Below are positions 8,535 to 16,925 of a stretch of DNA of 64,000 nt, one piece after another. Each line of letters starts with the position of its first letter. The first letter of the stretch is position 1. The translations under genes and the position numbers were made by a program. The stretch is from Pseudomonas laurylsulfatiphila (GTDB lineage: Bacteria; Pseudomonadota; Gammaproteobacteria; Pseudomonadales; Pseudomonadaceae). Location: NCBI RefSeq assembly GCF_002934665.1, contig NZ_NIRS01000001.1:744001-808000 (forward strand), written 5' to 3'. The notes beneath the pieces were generated by a model. It was not told the DNA's origin, searched no databases, and worked only from the letters and a program-made list of their open reading frames with translations.

Positions 8535-9326
8535 TCAGCGATAACGCGGCGCCGCCACGCTGTTGCCAAACAACCCGGACAGCGTCTTGCGCTGGGCTTC
8601 GTGACGATCCCACTGGCCGCCATCGTGCAGGCCCGGGATGGTCACCGTTTCACCGGCCGCCAGGCCAGCGAGCGCGGCATCGACCATGTCTTCGGCGGAC
8701 ATCACGATCTCCTGCGGCAGGTTTTCCACCGGGTTGCCGGCCTCGCTCCAGAAATCGGTGGCGGTCGCCCCCGGCAACACCGCCTGGACGCGTATGCCTT
8801 TGTCCGCCAGTTCATGCTGCATCGACTGGCTCAGGGCCAGGACGAACGACTTGGTCCCGCCGTACACGCCGTTGAGGATTTCCGGGGCGATGGCGACGAT
8901 TGAGGCGATATTGATCACGGTGCCGGCGCCCCGGGCAACGAAGCCGGGTACAGCGGCGTAGGCCAGGCGCATCAACGCCGTCACGTTGAGGCTGACCATC
9001 GCTTCCATGTCGTCCACGGGGCTGGCGAGCAGCGGCATGACGCCACCGACCCCGGCGTTGTTGACCAGCAAGGTGATGCTGGCGTCGTTGCGCAGGATCT
9101 GTTCGACCCGCAGCGAATCCGCCTTGTTCGTCAGGTCGGCGACCACCACCTCCACGGTGCGCCCGGTCTGGTCGCTCAGATGGTTGGCCAAGGCATTGAG
9201 TCTGCCCCGGCTGCGGGCCACCAGGATCAGGTCGTAACCCTGGCGGGCCAGGCGGTCGGCATACACCGCGCCGATGCCCGAAGAAGCGCCGGTGATCAGT
9301 GCAGTGCCTTTGGATGAGAGAGCCAT
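8535..9326 (-). CDS. SDR-family oxidoreductase
   Basis: A 263-residue short-chain dehydrogenase/reductase. It has the TGASSGIG cofactor loop near residues 13-20, the NNAG motif and the catalytic Tyr-X3-Lys (YGGTK) preceded by the INIAS serine. Family members use NAD(P)H to interconvert a carbonyl and an alcohol. GAGGAATT precedes the ATG. It is divergent from the GlxA-type regulator with about 120 bp between starts, which suggests that regulator as its controller. The substrate cannot be read from sequence. Confidence 0.9.
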   Translation of the reverse strand: MALSSKGTALITGASSGIGAVYADRLARQGYDLILVARSRGRLNALANHLSDQTGRTVEVVVADLTNKADSLRVEQILRNDASITLLVNNAGVGGVMPLLASPVDDMEAMVSLNVTALMRLAYAAVPGFVARGAGTVINIASIVAIAPEILNGVYGGTKSFVLALSQSMQHELADKGIRVQAVLPGATATDFWSEAGNPVENLPQEIVMSAEDMVDAALAGLAAGETVTIPGLHDGGQWDRHEAQRKTLSGLFGNSVAAPRYR

Positions 9327-9449
9327 GGTGCAATTCCTCTAGGGTGAGGCGAGAGATTCGCCGGGTGCCGTCCGTTATAAAGGGACTTACGCCCGTCTCA
9401 AATGACGTTTAAAGTACGTTTTTCGGACATACCGTTTGAGGACAGGCCG

Positions 9450-10397
9450 ATGATCAGCGTGGCGTTCGTGGTTTTCGAGGGTTTCCAGTCCATGGCGCTG
9501 GCCGCCATGCCGGTGTTCGAATACGCCAATTTCAGTGCCGCACAGACCCTGTATGACGTACGCGTGCTGTCGGAAAACGGTCACACCCTGCGCGCCTCGG
9601 GTGGCTTGAGCGTTTGCACCGAGGCCTTCGACGGGCGCGTGTTCGACACGGTCATCGTGGTCGGCGGCGATTCGATCGTCGAACAGGCGCCCGAGGCCGT
9701 GCTGGGCTACCTGAAGGCCAGCATCCACAGCGCGCGCCGCACGGCGTCGATCTGCTCCGGGGCGTTCGTCATGGCCCAGGCCGGCTTGCTCGACGGACGG
9801 CGGGCCACCACCCACTGGGCCTACGCCCGGGAACTGCAGGCGCGGTTTCCGGCGATCAATGTCGAGGCGGATCGCATCTACGTGATCGACGGTTCGATCT
9901 GGACGTCCGCCGGCATGACCGCGGGTATCGACCTCGCACTGGCGATGGTGGAAAAGGACCACGGCGCCGAGCTGGCCCGGGCCGTGGCGCAGAAACTGGT
10001 GATGTACCACCGCCGCGCCGGCGGCCAGTCGCAGCATTCGGCGCTGTTGGAACTGGCGCCGAAATCCGACCGCATCCAGACCGTGCTCGGCTACGCCCGG
10101 GAACACCTCGCCCAGCCCCTTTCGGTGGAACAACTGGCACAAGTGGCCAACCTCAGCCCCCGGCAATTCAGCCGGGCGTTTCGCGCCGAAACCGGGCAAT
10201 CTCCGGCCAAGGCCATCGAGAACCTGCGTCTGGAAGCGGCGCGACAGCTGCTCGAGCGCGGACGCCTGACCCTCGACCAGATCGCCCTGGAAACCGGGTT
10301 CACTGACCGCCGACGCATGCGCGAGACCTTCCTGCGGGTGTTCGGACAACCGCCCCAGGTGATCCGGCGCAATGCGCGGGCGGATATGCTCGTGTAG
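9450..10397 (+). CDS. GlxA-family AraC-type transcriptional regulator
   Basis: A 315-residue protein with an N-terminal DJ-1/PfpI-like domain (about residues 1-190, with the elbow cysteine in ICSGAF followed by GLLDGRRATTHW) and a C-terminal AraC double HTH (about 210-310, LSVEQLAQVANLSPRQFSRAF). Such regulators often respond to small nitrogenous metabolites. ATG 9450 was chosen over an in-frame ATG at 9402 because GAGGA sits six bases upstream of 9450 and nothing comparable precedes 9402. The divergent SDR gene is the most likely target. Confidence 0.9.
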   Translation: MISVAFVVFEGFQSMALAAMPVFEYANFSAAQTLYDVRVLSENGHTLRASGGLSVCTEAFDGRVFDTVIVVGGDSIVEQAPEAVLGYLKASIHSARRTASICSGAFVMAQAGLLDGRRATTHWAYARELQARFPAINVEADRIYVIDGSIWTSAGMTAGIDLALAMVEKDHGAELARAVAQKLVMYHRRAGGQSQHSALLELAPKSDRIQTVLGYAREHLAQPLSVEQLAQVANLSPRQFSRAFRAETGQSPAKAIENLRLEAARQLLERGRLTLDQIALETGFTDRRRMRETFLRVFGQPPQVIRRNARADMLV

Positions 10398-10485
10398 GAG
10401 CCGGCTTGCCGGCGATAGCCTCAGAAAGATGTGTTGAGTCTGGAAATGCCATCGCTGGCAAGTCGGACGCATCGCAGCTCCTACA
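10393..10485. repeat. REP pair (inverted, one arm degenerate)
   Basis: TGTAGGAGCCGGCTTGCCGG at the left edge and a degraded inverse copy ending GCAGCTCCTACA at the right, between the GlxA-type regulator and the ICMT-like gene. Confidence 0.8.
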
Positions 10486-10520
10486 ATGAAGGGAGGTTCT
10501 ATTGCGCGTATGAGGTAGTG

Positions 10521-11180
10521 ATGAAAATCTCGGCCAAACTGGCGTTTTTCGCCATCGTCAGCACCCTCGCCTACCTCGCCCTGGCGATCTGGGCACTGGG
10601 CGGTTTCGCGGCTTACTTCAGCCACGGCTCACTGGTCGTCATTGCCCTGGCCACCCTGGTCATGGCCGTCGCATCGCTGTTCACCGAGGTCAACCTGAGT
10701 TCGGGAGAACGCGAAGACCGGGCCAATCGCTGGGTCCTCCCGGTCTTCGGTGTGATCGGCGTGCTGAGCGGCTTTCTGCCGGCCTATACCGACCGCATCG
10801 ATTTCTGGACGTTTGGAGGTGAAGGCGTGCGCTGGCTCGGGGCACTGTTGTTCATCGCGGGCGGCGCGCTGCGGTTGTGGCCGGTATTTGTGCTGGGCAA
10901 GCGCTTCAGCGGGCTGGTGGCGATCCAGCCGGGGCATCGACTGGTCACCGAGGGCATTTACCGGCGCCTGCGCAACCCCAGTTACTTGGGGATGATGGTC
11001 ATCGCCGTGGGCTGGGCGCTGGCGTTTCGCTCGGGGGTCGGTCTACTGCTGGCGGCGTTGACCCTGATCCCGCTGATTGCCCGGATACACTCGGAAGAGG
11101 CCTTGCTCAGGGCGCAGTTCGGCAGCGAATACGAAGCCTATTGCGCCCGCACCTGGCGGTTGGTTCCGGGACTTTACTGA
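10521..11180 (+). CDS. Isoprenylcysteine carboxyl methyltransferase-like membrane protein
   Basis: A 219-residue integral membrane protein with about six hydrophobic segments. The C-terminal part carries the ICMT/PEMT signature: HRLVTEGIYRRLRNPSYLGM followed by a long hydrophobic stretch and RIHSEEALLRAQFGSEYEAY. In eukaryotes this fold methylates prenylated cysteines or phospholipids with S-adenosylmethionine; bacterial substrates are mostly unknown. GAGG eight bases before ATG 10521 sets the start. Its neighbours show no operon partner. Confidence 0.85.
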   Translation: MKISAKLAFFAIVSTLAYLALAIWALGGFAAYFSHGSLVVIALATLVMAVASLFTEVNLSSGEREDRANRWVLPVFGVIGVLSGFLPAYTDRIDFWTFGGEGVRWLGALLFIAGGALRLWPVFVLGKRFSGLVAIQPGHRLVTEGIYRRLRNPSYLGMMVIAVGWALAFRSGVGLLLAALTLIPLIARIHSEEALLRAQFGSEYEAYCARTWRLVPGLY

Positions 11181-11194
11181 AGCAACGCAGGACC

Positions 11195-11285
11195 CTGTGG
11201 GAGCGGGCTTGCTCGCGAAAGCGGTGTGTCAGTCGACATCTGTATTGCCTGACACACCGCTTTCGCGAGCAAGCCCGCTCCCACA
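11195..11285. repeat. REP pair (inverted)
   Basis: Near-perfect inverted pair of CTGTGGGAGCGGGCTTGCTC between convergent genes. The dyad could double as a bidirectional terminator. Confidence 0.9.
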
Positions 11286-11948
11286 TTAGACGGCGTGCAG
11301 GCGCAGACCTTCGGCATCCACCTGAACCCGGACCCGGTCATAGTCAACCAAGGTCCCATGCAATGTCTCGATCGGCTGCTCATGGGTCGCCGTGACAATC
11401 ACCAAATCCGCCCCCGCCGCTTCAGCCGCCAGAATCCCCACCGTGGCATCTTCAAAAACCAGGCACTGCCCAGGCTCCACGCCCAGGCGTCGGGCCGCGA
11501 GTCGATACCCCGCGGGGTCAGGCTTGCCGACCGTGACGTCCTCAGCAGTCACCATAACCTCAGGTTCGGGAATCCCCGCCGCCGCCATCCGCCGCAACGC
11601 CAGCTCCCGTGGGGCGGAGGTGACGATGGCCCACTGATGAGCTGGCAGTGACTTGAGAAAATCCGCCGCGCCCGCCACTTCGTATACCCCGTCGACGTCG
11701 TCGATTTCCGCTTCGGTGATCCACGCGGCTTCGGCCTCGGCATCCACCCCGGGCAAGCCCAGGCGCCTGATGGTGTCGATGGCGCGGGCGCCGTGAATGG
11801 TCGGCAGGAAGGACTCGACATCGACCCCATGGCGCACGGCCCAGGTGGTCCAGACCCGCTCGGCAGCGGCAATGGACGTCAGGACGGTGCCGTCCATGTC
11901 GAACAGAAAGGCACGGTAAGTCGAGTTGAATACAGGGTGATCGGACAA
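11286..11948 (-). CDS. HAD-superfamily sugar-phosphatase-like hydrolase
   Basis: A 220-residue HAD hydrolase. Motif I is FDMDGTV with both catalytic aspartates, motif II is VTSAP, and motifs III/IV are VGKPDPAGY and FEDATVGILAA. The small alpha-helical cap lies between motifs I and II, as in the beta-phosphoglucomutase / YfbT-type sugar phosphatases. The start must be the TTG at 11948, because no ATG or GTG lies between it and the catalytic aspartate; a GAGG is upstream. It likely dephosphorylates a small sugar or polyol phosphate; the substrate is unknown. Confidence 0.87.
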   Translation of the reverse strand: MSDHPVFNSTYRAFLFDMDGTVLTSIAAAERVWTTWAVRHGVDVESFLPTIHGARAIDTIRRLGLPGVDAEAEAAWITEAEIDDVDGVYEVAGAADFLKSLPAHQWAIVTSAPRELALRRMAAAGIPEPEVMVTAEDVTVGKPDPAGYRLAARRLGVEPGQCLVFEDATVGILAAEAAGADLVIVTATHEQPIETLHGTLVDYDRVRVQVDAEGLRLHAV

Positions 11949-12008
11949 GGAAAGGAACCTCGCAGCTGCCGGACGGATTTGCCCGGCAATGTAGCATCTG
12001 CGAACGGC

Positions 12009-12416
12009 TCAGTTGAGTCGTTTGGACTTGAAGGTCTGGCTCACACAATCGAGCAGCCCACCAATCATCCAGGGCTTTTTGATGAACGAGACCGCGTGCC
12101 GCACGCCTGAGCTTTCAGGAGTTTCGAAGCCGGACATGATCATGATCGGCTTGTCCGGCCAGCGATCGCCGAACTGGTTGGCGAGGTCCGCGCCATTGAG
12201 GGTGCCGGGCATGGTGATGTCTGTCAGCAGCATGCCCACCTGCGGCGCATGCTGTTCCAGATAGATCGCTGCCGCGTCTGCACTGATGTGCGGCTCGACG
12301 ACAAACCCCTCCTCCTGAAGAATCTCACAGAGAAACTCCAGGATCAGCGGGTCGTCCTCGACCACCAGAATCAACCCGCCAGGACGATGTCCGTCCGCCG
12401 TCGGTACTCGACTCAT
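12009..12416 (-). CDS. Stand-alone response-regulator receiver domain
   Basis: A 135-residue CheY-like protein. Acidic pocket DD is at residues 21-22, the phospho-acceptor is Asp66 in LLTDITMPG, a serine stands at 95 (IMSG) and the conserved lysine at 113/114 (FIKKPW). There is no output domain, so it probably acts by protein contact or as a phosphate sink for a hybrid histidine kinase encoded elsewhere. ATG 12416 is preceded by GGGAG; an upstream TTG at 12443 is less likely. No cognate kinase is in the window. Confidence 0.9.
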   Translation of the reverse strand: MSRVPTADGHRPGGLILVVEDDPLILEFLCEILQEEGFVVEPHISADAAAIYLEQHAPQVGMLLTDITMPGTLNGADLANQFGDRWPDKPIMIMSGFETPESSGVRHAVSFIKKPWMIGGLLDCVSQTFKSKRLN

Positions 12417-12532
12417 GACCGTGTCGCTCCCTGATTGCCTCAATGATTTCGCGGAATTGGATCCGCTGCCTATAAAGGTATGAGCAGCGCAGACCGCGGA
12501 AATTCATTTTTGATACAGCCAGGTGACCGGCA

Positions 12533-14143
12533 TCACGCGTCCTGCAGGATCAGGTCGGCGCCCTTTTCCGCCACCATCAACACAGCGGCGTGGGTGTTGC
12601 CCGACGTCACGTTGGGGAATATCGACGCATCGACGATGCGCAAACCGTCCAGCCCGTGGACCTTGAGGCGCTTGTCCACCACCGACTTCTGCTCGTCCTG
12701 GCCCATGGCGCAGGAACCGCACAAGTGGTAGATCGAGCCGCTGTTTTCGCGGAAGTACTGCAGCATCTGCTCGTCGGTTTCGACCACCGGTCCCGGCAAC
12801 ACCTCTTCGACGGTGATGCCCTTGAGCGCCGGCGCCTGCATGATCTTGCGCATCAGGCGACTGCCCTGGATCACCTCGTCGATGTCCTTCTGGGTGCTCA
12901 GGTAATTGGGGTCGATCAGCGCCGCATCCCGCGGGTTTTTCGAGGCGATTTCGATATGCCCGCGACTGGTCGGCCGGCACGGGTTGAAACACAGCAGGAA
13001 GCCTGAGTAAGGCTCCGGCTTGAGACTGGCCTTGTTGTTCTTCGGGATCTGATACGACAGCGGGTTGAAGTACAGCTGCAAATTCGGGTTGGTCTGCTGC
13101 GCGTCGCCACGGAAGAACCCGCCGGCCTGGTTAACGCTCATCGCCAGCGCGCCCTTGCGGGTAAACAGGTACTTCAGGCCTAGCTTGAACTGGCCGAACA
13201 GCGAACTGAGCTGGTCGTTCAGCGTCGGGATGTTGGCCTTGTAGTAGTAACTGGCGCACAGGTGGTCCTGCAGATTCTGCCCCACCGCCGGCAGGTGCTT
13301 GACCAGCGGGATGTTGTGTCTGGCCAGCAGCGCCTGATCGGCCACGCCGGACAGTTGCAGGATCTTCGGCGTGTCCACGGCACCGGCGCAGAGGATTACT
13401 TCCTTGTTGGCTCTGAAGGTGCGCACCACGCCGTGCTGGGTGATGGAGACCCCGGTAGCGCGTTGCCGGTCGTCGAACAGGACCCGGTCGACCAGGGCAA
13501 AATGCTCGACCGTCAGGTTCGGCCGGCTCAATGCCGGGTGCAAATGGGCGAAGCTGCTGGAGCAGCGCTGGCCGTCGCGGGTGTTGACGTCGTAGATGCC
13601 CGCACCTTCGAATTTCGGCCCGTTGAAGTCGTCGCTGATGGGGTAGCCCAGTTCGTCGCAGCCCTTGAGGAACACATCGCAGATCGGATGGGTCTGGCCC
13701 TTCATCGGGGTGATGCTGATCGGGCCGCTGCCACCGTGGTAATCGCTGTCACCCAGCGGATGGTTTTCCAGCTTGCGAAAGTACGGCAGCACGTCCTTGA
13801 AGCCCCAGCCGTCGTTGCCGTTGGCCGCCCAGTCATCGAAGTCATGAGCCTGGCCACGCACGTAGATCATCGCGTTGATCGAGCCCGAACCACCCTGCAC
13901 CTTGCCGCGCGGGGCATAGATCTCACGGTTGTTCAGTTGCTTTTGCGGGCGGCTGTAGTACATCCAGTTGAAGGTCGGGTTGTAATACATTTTGGCGAAG
14001 CCGACCGGGATCTTGAACCAGAAGGACGAGTCTTTCCCGCCCGCTTCCAGCAGCAGCACCGTGTGTTTCCCGGAAGCCGAGAGGCGATTGGCCAGAACGC
14101 AGCCTGCTGCGCCGGCGCCAGCGATGATGTAGTCGTATGTCAT
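12533..14143 (-). CDS. GMC-family FAD-dependent oxidoreductase (choline/alcohol dehydrogenase-like)
   Basis: A 536-residue glucose-methanol-choline flavoenzyme. The N-terminal ADP-binding motif YIIAGAGAAGCVLANRLS is followed by the GMC signature GKVQGGSGSINAMIYVRG. The C-terminal domain has YHLCGSCAMG and the catalytic SGNTHAAVLMVAEK histidine region. It oxidises a primary alcohol to an aldehyde. It is the last gene of a minus-strand run with dehydratase, permease and aldehyde dehydrogenase genes, so it probably supplies the aldehyde that the dehydrogenase uses. A REP pair separates it from the dehydratase gene. Confidence 0.9.
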   Translation of the reverse strand: MTYDYIIAGAGAAGCVLANRLSASGKHTVLLLEAGGKDSSFWFKIPVGFAKMYYNPTFNWMYYSRPQKQLNNREIYAPRGKVQGGSGSINAMIYVRGQAHDFDDWAANGNDGWGFKDVLPYFRKLENHPLGDSDYHGGSGPISITPMKGQTHPICDVFLKGCDELGYPISDDFNGPKFEGAGIYDVNTRDGQRCSSSFAHLHPALSRPNLTVEHFALVDRVLFDDRQRATGVSITQHGVVRTFRANKEVILCAGAVDTPKILQLSGVADQALLARHNIPLVKHLPAVGQNLQDHLCASYYYKANIPTLNDQLSSLFGQFKLGLKYLFTRKGALAMSVNQAGGFFRGDAQQTNPNLQLYFNPLSYQIPKNNKASLKPEPYSGFLLCFNPCRPTSRGHIEIASKNPRDAALIDPNYLSTQKDIDEVIQGSRLMRKIMQAPALKGITVEEVLPGPVVETDEQMLQYFRENSGSIYHLCGSCAMGQDEQKSVVDKRLKVHGLDGLRIVDASIFPNVTSGNTHAAVLMVAEKGADLILQDA

Positions 14144-14189
14144 GCACGGTTACCGCGTAAGTCGTTGTACAAAAAAACCGCGCCTCCCC

Positions 14190-14280
14190 CTGTAGGAGCT
14201 GTCGAGTGCAACGAGGCTGCGATCTTTTGATTTTTCAAAGCAAGATCAAAAGATCGCAGCCTGCGGCAGCTCCTACAGGG
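14190..14280. repeat. REP pair (inverted, second family)
   Basis: Left copy opens TGTAGGAGCTGTCGAG and the right copy closes GCGGCAGCTCCTACAGG, with AAGATCAAAAGATCGCAGCC inside. This GATCTTTTGAT-containing family is distinct from the GGCTTGC(T/C) family. Confidence 0.9.
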
Positions 14281-14298
14281 GGATTGCGCCCTCTCCCG

Positions 14299-15516
14299 TC
14301 AGCCCCTGGCCGGCGAAGTGTCTTTGACATCCGCCGGAGTCGGCGCCATTTGCAGGTGCAACCGTTCACCGGTGTACGGCGAATGCTTGCGCACCACGTC
14401 CATGTTCAGCTCCACGCCCAGCCCCGGCTCGGTGGACGGGATGATGTAGCCGTCCTCCCACTGCAAGGGTTTGGTCAGGACTTCGGCATGGAAACCACCC
14501 CAGGTCATGATGCTTTCCTGGATCAGGAAGTTCGGCGTGCAGGTCGCCAACTGGAAACTCGCCGCCGCGCCGATCGGTCCGTTGTAGAGGTGCGGGGCGA
14601 TCTGCGCGTAATACGCCTCGGCCATGCTCGCGATCTTCTTCGCTTCCAGCAGACCACCGCAGCGTGCGACGTTCATTTGCAGGATCGACGCGCCGCCGGC
14701 CTGCAGCAGCTTGAAGAATTCGTACTTGGTGGTCAGGCGTTCACCGGTGGCGATCGGGATGCTGGTCTTGGCCGCGACTTGCGCCATCGCATCTTCCTGG
14801 CCTGGCGGCACCGGCTCTTCGAACCACAGCGGGTCGTACTTCTCCAGGCGCTTGGCCAGGCGAATGGCCGAGGACGGCACCATCTGCCCGTGGGTGCCGA
14901 ACAGCAGGTCGCACTTGTCGCCCACCGCTTCGCGGATCTTGCGGCAGAAGGTTTCGCAGCGCTCCAGCACTTCCAGGGAGATCTGGTGACCGGAGTACGC
15001 GGTGTACGGCCCGGCCGGGTCGAACTTCACGGCGGTGAAGCCTTTGTTCATGTTTTCGATGGCGCACTCGGCGGCCAGGTCCGGGTCGTCGTAGTCATAC
15101 TCGCCCTTGCTGTTGACCGGGTACAGGTAGGTGTAGGAACGCAGCTTTTCGTGGACCTTGCCCCCGAGCAACTCGTAGACCGGTTTGTTCGCCGCCTTGC
15201 CGATGATGTCCCAGCAGGCCATCTCCAGACCGCTGACCACGCCCATCATGGTCAGGTCCGGGCGCTGGGTGAAGCCGCTCGAATAGGCCTGACGGAAAAA
15301 GCGTTCGATGTGGTGCGGGTCCTGGTTCAGCAGGTAGCGTTCGAACACGTCTTCGATGATCGGCAGCATGGCCTTGGGGCCGAAGGTCGCGGCGTAGATT
15401 TCGCCGACGCCTTCGATGCCGCAGTCGGTCTTGATCTTGACGAACAGCCAGTACATCCCGCCGATGTGCGGTGGCGGAACGGCAACGATATGGGTTTCAA
15501 GGGCGACGATTTTCAT
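14299..15516 (-). CDS. Mandelate racemase/muconate-lactonizing-family (sugar-acid) dehydratase
   Basis: A 405-residue enolase-superfamily enzyme. The capping domain (about 1-125) precedes a TIM barrel with AVKFDP, a first metal-ligand region LLFGTHGQM, WFEEPVPP and PIATGERLTT, and a late catalytic histidine in IAPHLYNGP. The family dehydrates or epimerises carboxylates through an enolate bound to magnesium; the galactonate/mannonate dehydratase branch is the best guess. ATG 15516 has AGGTG upstream and follows the permease stop by one base, indicating translational coupling. A GTG at 15525 is the alternative. Confidence 0.85.
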   Translation of the reverse strand: MKIVALETHIVAVPPPHIGGMYWLFVKIKTDCGIEGVGEIYAATFGPKAMLPIIEDVFERYLLNQDPHHIERFFRQAYSSGFTQRPDLTMMGVVSGLEMACWDIIGKAANKPVYELLGGKVHEKLRSYTYLYPVNSKGEYDYDDPDLAAECAIENMNKGFTAVKFDPAGPYTAYSGHQISLEVLERCETFCRKIREAVGDKCDLLFGTHGQMVPSSAIRLAKRLEKYDPLWFEEPVPPGQEDAMAQVAAKTSIPIATGERLTTKYEFFKLLQAGGASILQMNVARCGGLLEAKKIASMAEAYYAQIAPHLYNGPIGAAASFQLATCTPNFLIQESIMTWGGFHAEVLTKPLQWEDGYIIPSTEPGLGVELNMDVVRKHSPYTGERLHLQMAPTPADVKDTSPARG

Positions 15517-15517
15517 C

Positions 15518-16840
15518 TCAGGCACCTGTCTTCTTATTCATGGATTTACGATTGATGCGCGCACGCAGCGTGAGGGCCGCCAGGGTCCCGAGCAGGCCGA
15601 CGAACGCGATGTAGCCGAAATACAGCTTGTAGCCAAAGGCACCGGGGAAATGCTCGGTGAGGTAGCCGTTGATCAAGGGAATGAAGGCATCCGGCAGGTA
15701 ACCCACTACCGAGACGATGCCGATGGCCAGGCCGGTGATGCGCAGCGGAATGTTGCAGGTGTCCAGGATCGCCCAGTACAGCCCGCGAATGGCGTAGGTC
15801 ATCAGGCCGATGAAAATCACCGTGCCGATCAGCAGGCCGAGGCTGTTGAGGGCCGGGAACACGATCAGGCCGATCATCGCCAGGGAAGCGAGGAACAACG
15901 CGACGACCAGTACCGAAATGTTGGAGAACTTGTCACCCAGCCAACCACCGCCGATGCCGCCGATGGGGCGCATCCACAGCTTGATGGTGGTGATGGTGCC
16001 GGCCATGACCGCGGTCATGCCGCCGCCCTGCAGGTAATCGGAGAAACTGTAGGTGGCCCAGAAGATGTGGTAACCGCAGAACACAATGGCGGTGACCAGC
16101 CACAGTTCAGGAATTTTCACCAAGGTGGTCAAGTCGCTGAGCAGGTTGAACTTGCCCTTCTCCACCGCCGGCGTGTCTTCCATGGCCTTCGGGTCCTTGA
16201 TCAGCACCAGCACGCAGCCGATGGCGATACAGGTGAAGGAATACAGGTAGACCACGTGCTTGAAGCCTTCGGCCACAGACTCGCCACGGGTTTCGGTGGC
16301 GAAGGCGAACAGCGCCAGGGCGACGGTTGCCAGCAGGGCCTCCACCAGACCGCGACCGCCGTCGAGGATGCCGAAGAACCGACCCTGCTCGGTGTGATGA
16401 GCAATCATCTTCACCCGCTTGAGCACCGAGGCCCAGAAGGTCAAACCGGTGGTCAGGCCCCAGCAACCGAAGATGATCATCAAACCGGTCATCGACGGCG
16501 CGGTGGAGTACCACAGCCCCAGGGCGCCGGTGGCCACCAGCGAGAAGAAAATCAGGAAGCGCGGTGCGATGCGATCCGCCAGCCAGCCGCTGGGCAAATA
16601 CGAGAGCAGAAAGATCGTGCCGAGCATCGAGTACAGGTAGCCCAGCTCGCTGTGGTTGATCTGGAACACTTCGAGCATGGTGGTCTGGTAGACCTGGCGC
16701 AGGTACAGGATCGGATAGATCGCACCGGCGGCGAGCACCAACAGCATCAGTTGGAAATAACGACTTCCCTTGTCGCTTTGGCTTTTTGAACCCGCGTTCG
16801 AACCCTGAACAGCGGCAACAGTGGTTGCAGGCTTGGACAT
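15518..16840 (-). CDS. MFS transporter
   Basis: A 440-residue inner-membrane permease with about 12 hydrophobic helices and the loop 2-3 motif GWLADRIAPR. A soluble N-terminal stretch of some 25 residues precedes TM1. It sits between the aldehyde dehydrogenase and dehydratase genes on the same strand, so the likely cargo is the sugar acid or alcohol that these enzymes degrade. Nothing in the sequence identifies the cargo more precisely. Confidence 0.88.
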   Translation of the reverse strand: MSKPATTVAAVQGSNAGSKSQSDKGSRYFQLMLLVLAAGAIYPILYLRQVYQTTMLEVFQINHSELGYLYSMLGTIFLLSYLPSGWLADRIAPRFLIFFSLVATGALGLWYSTAPSMTGLMIIFGCWGLTTGLTFWASVLKRVKMIAHHTEQGRFFGILDGGRGLVEALLATVALALFAFATETRGESVAEGFKHVVYLYSFTCIAIGCVLVLIKDPKAMEDTPAVEKGKFNLLSDLTTLVKIPELWLVTAIVFCGYHIFWATYSFSDYLQGGGMTAVMAGTITTIKLWMRPIGGIGGGWLGDKFSNISVLVVALFLASLAMIGLIVFPALNSLGLLIGTVIFIGLMTYAIRGLYWAILDTCNIPLRITGLAIGIVSVVGYLPDAFIPLINGYLTEHFPGAFGYKLYFGYIAFVGLLGTLAALTLRARINRKSMNKKTGA

Positions 16841-16925
16841 TTTGAGAAACCTCGGGCAGCCCGGTGTCCGGGAGCCCCTGAATAATTGTTTTTATAAGTG
16901 CAGCGTGAGGCGTGTTGCCAGTGGA

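Noticed and set aside
9402..9449. Upstream ATG as start of the GlxA-type regulator
   Set aside because: No ribosome site, and the DJ-1-like strand begins just after ATG 9450, which has GAGGA at the right distance.
14190..14280. Inverted repeats that could be insertion-sequence ends
   Set aside because: The same pairs recur in many gaps without any transposase gene, so they are REP elements.
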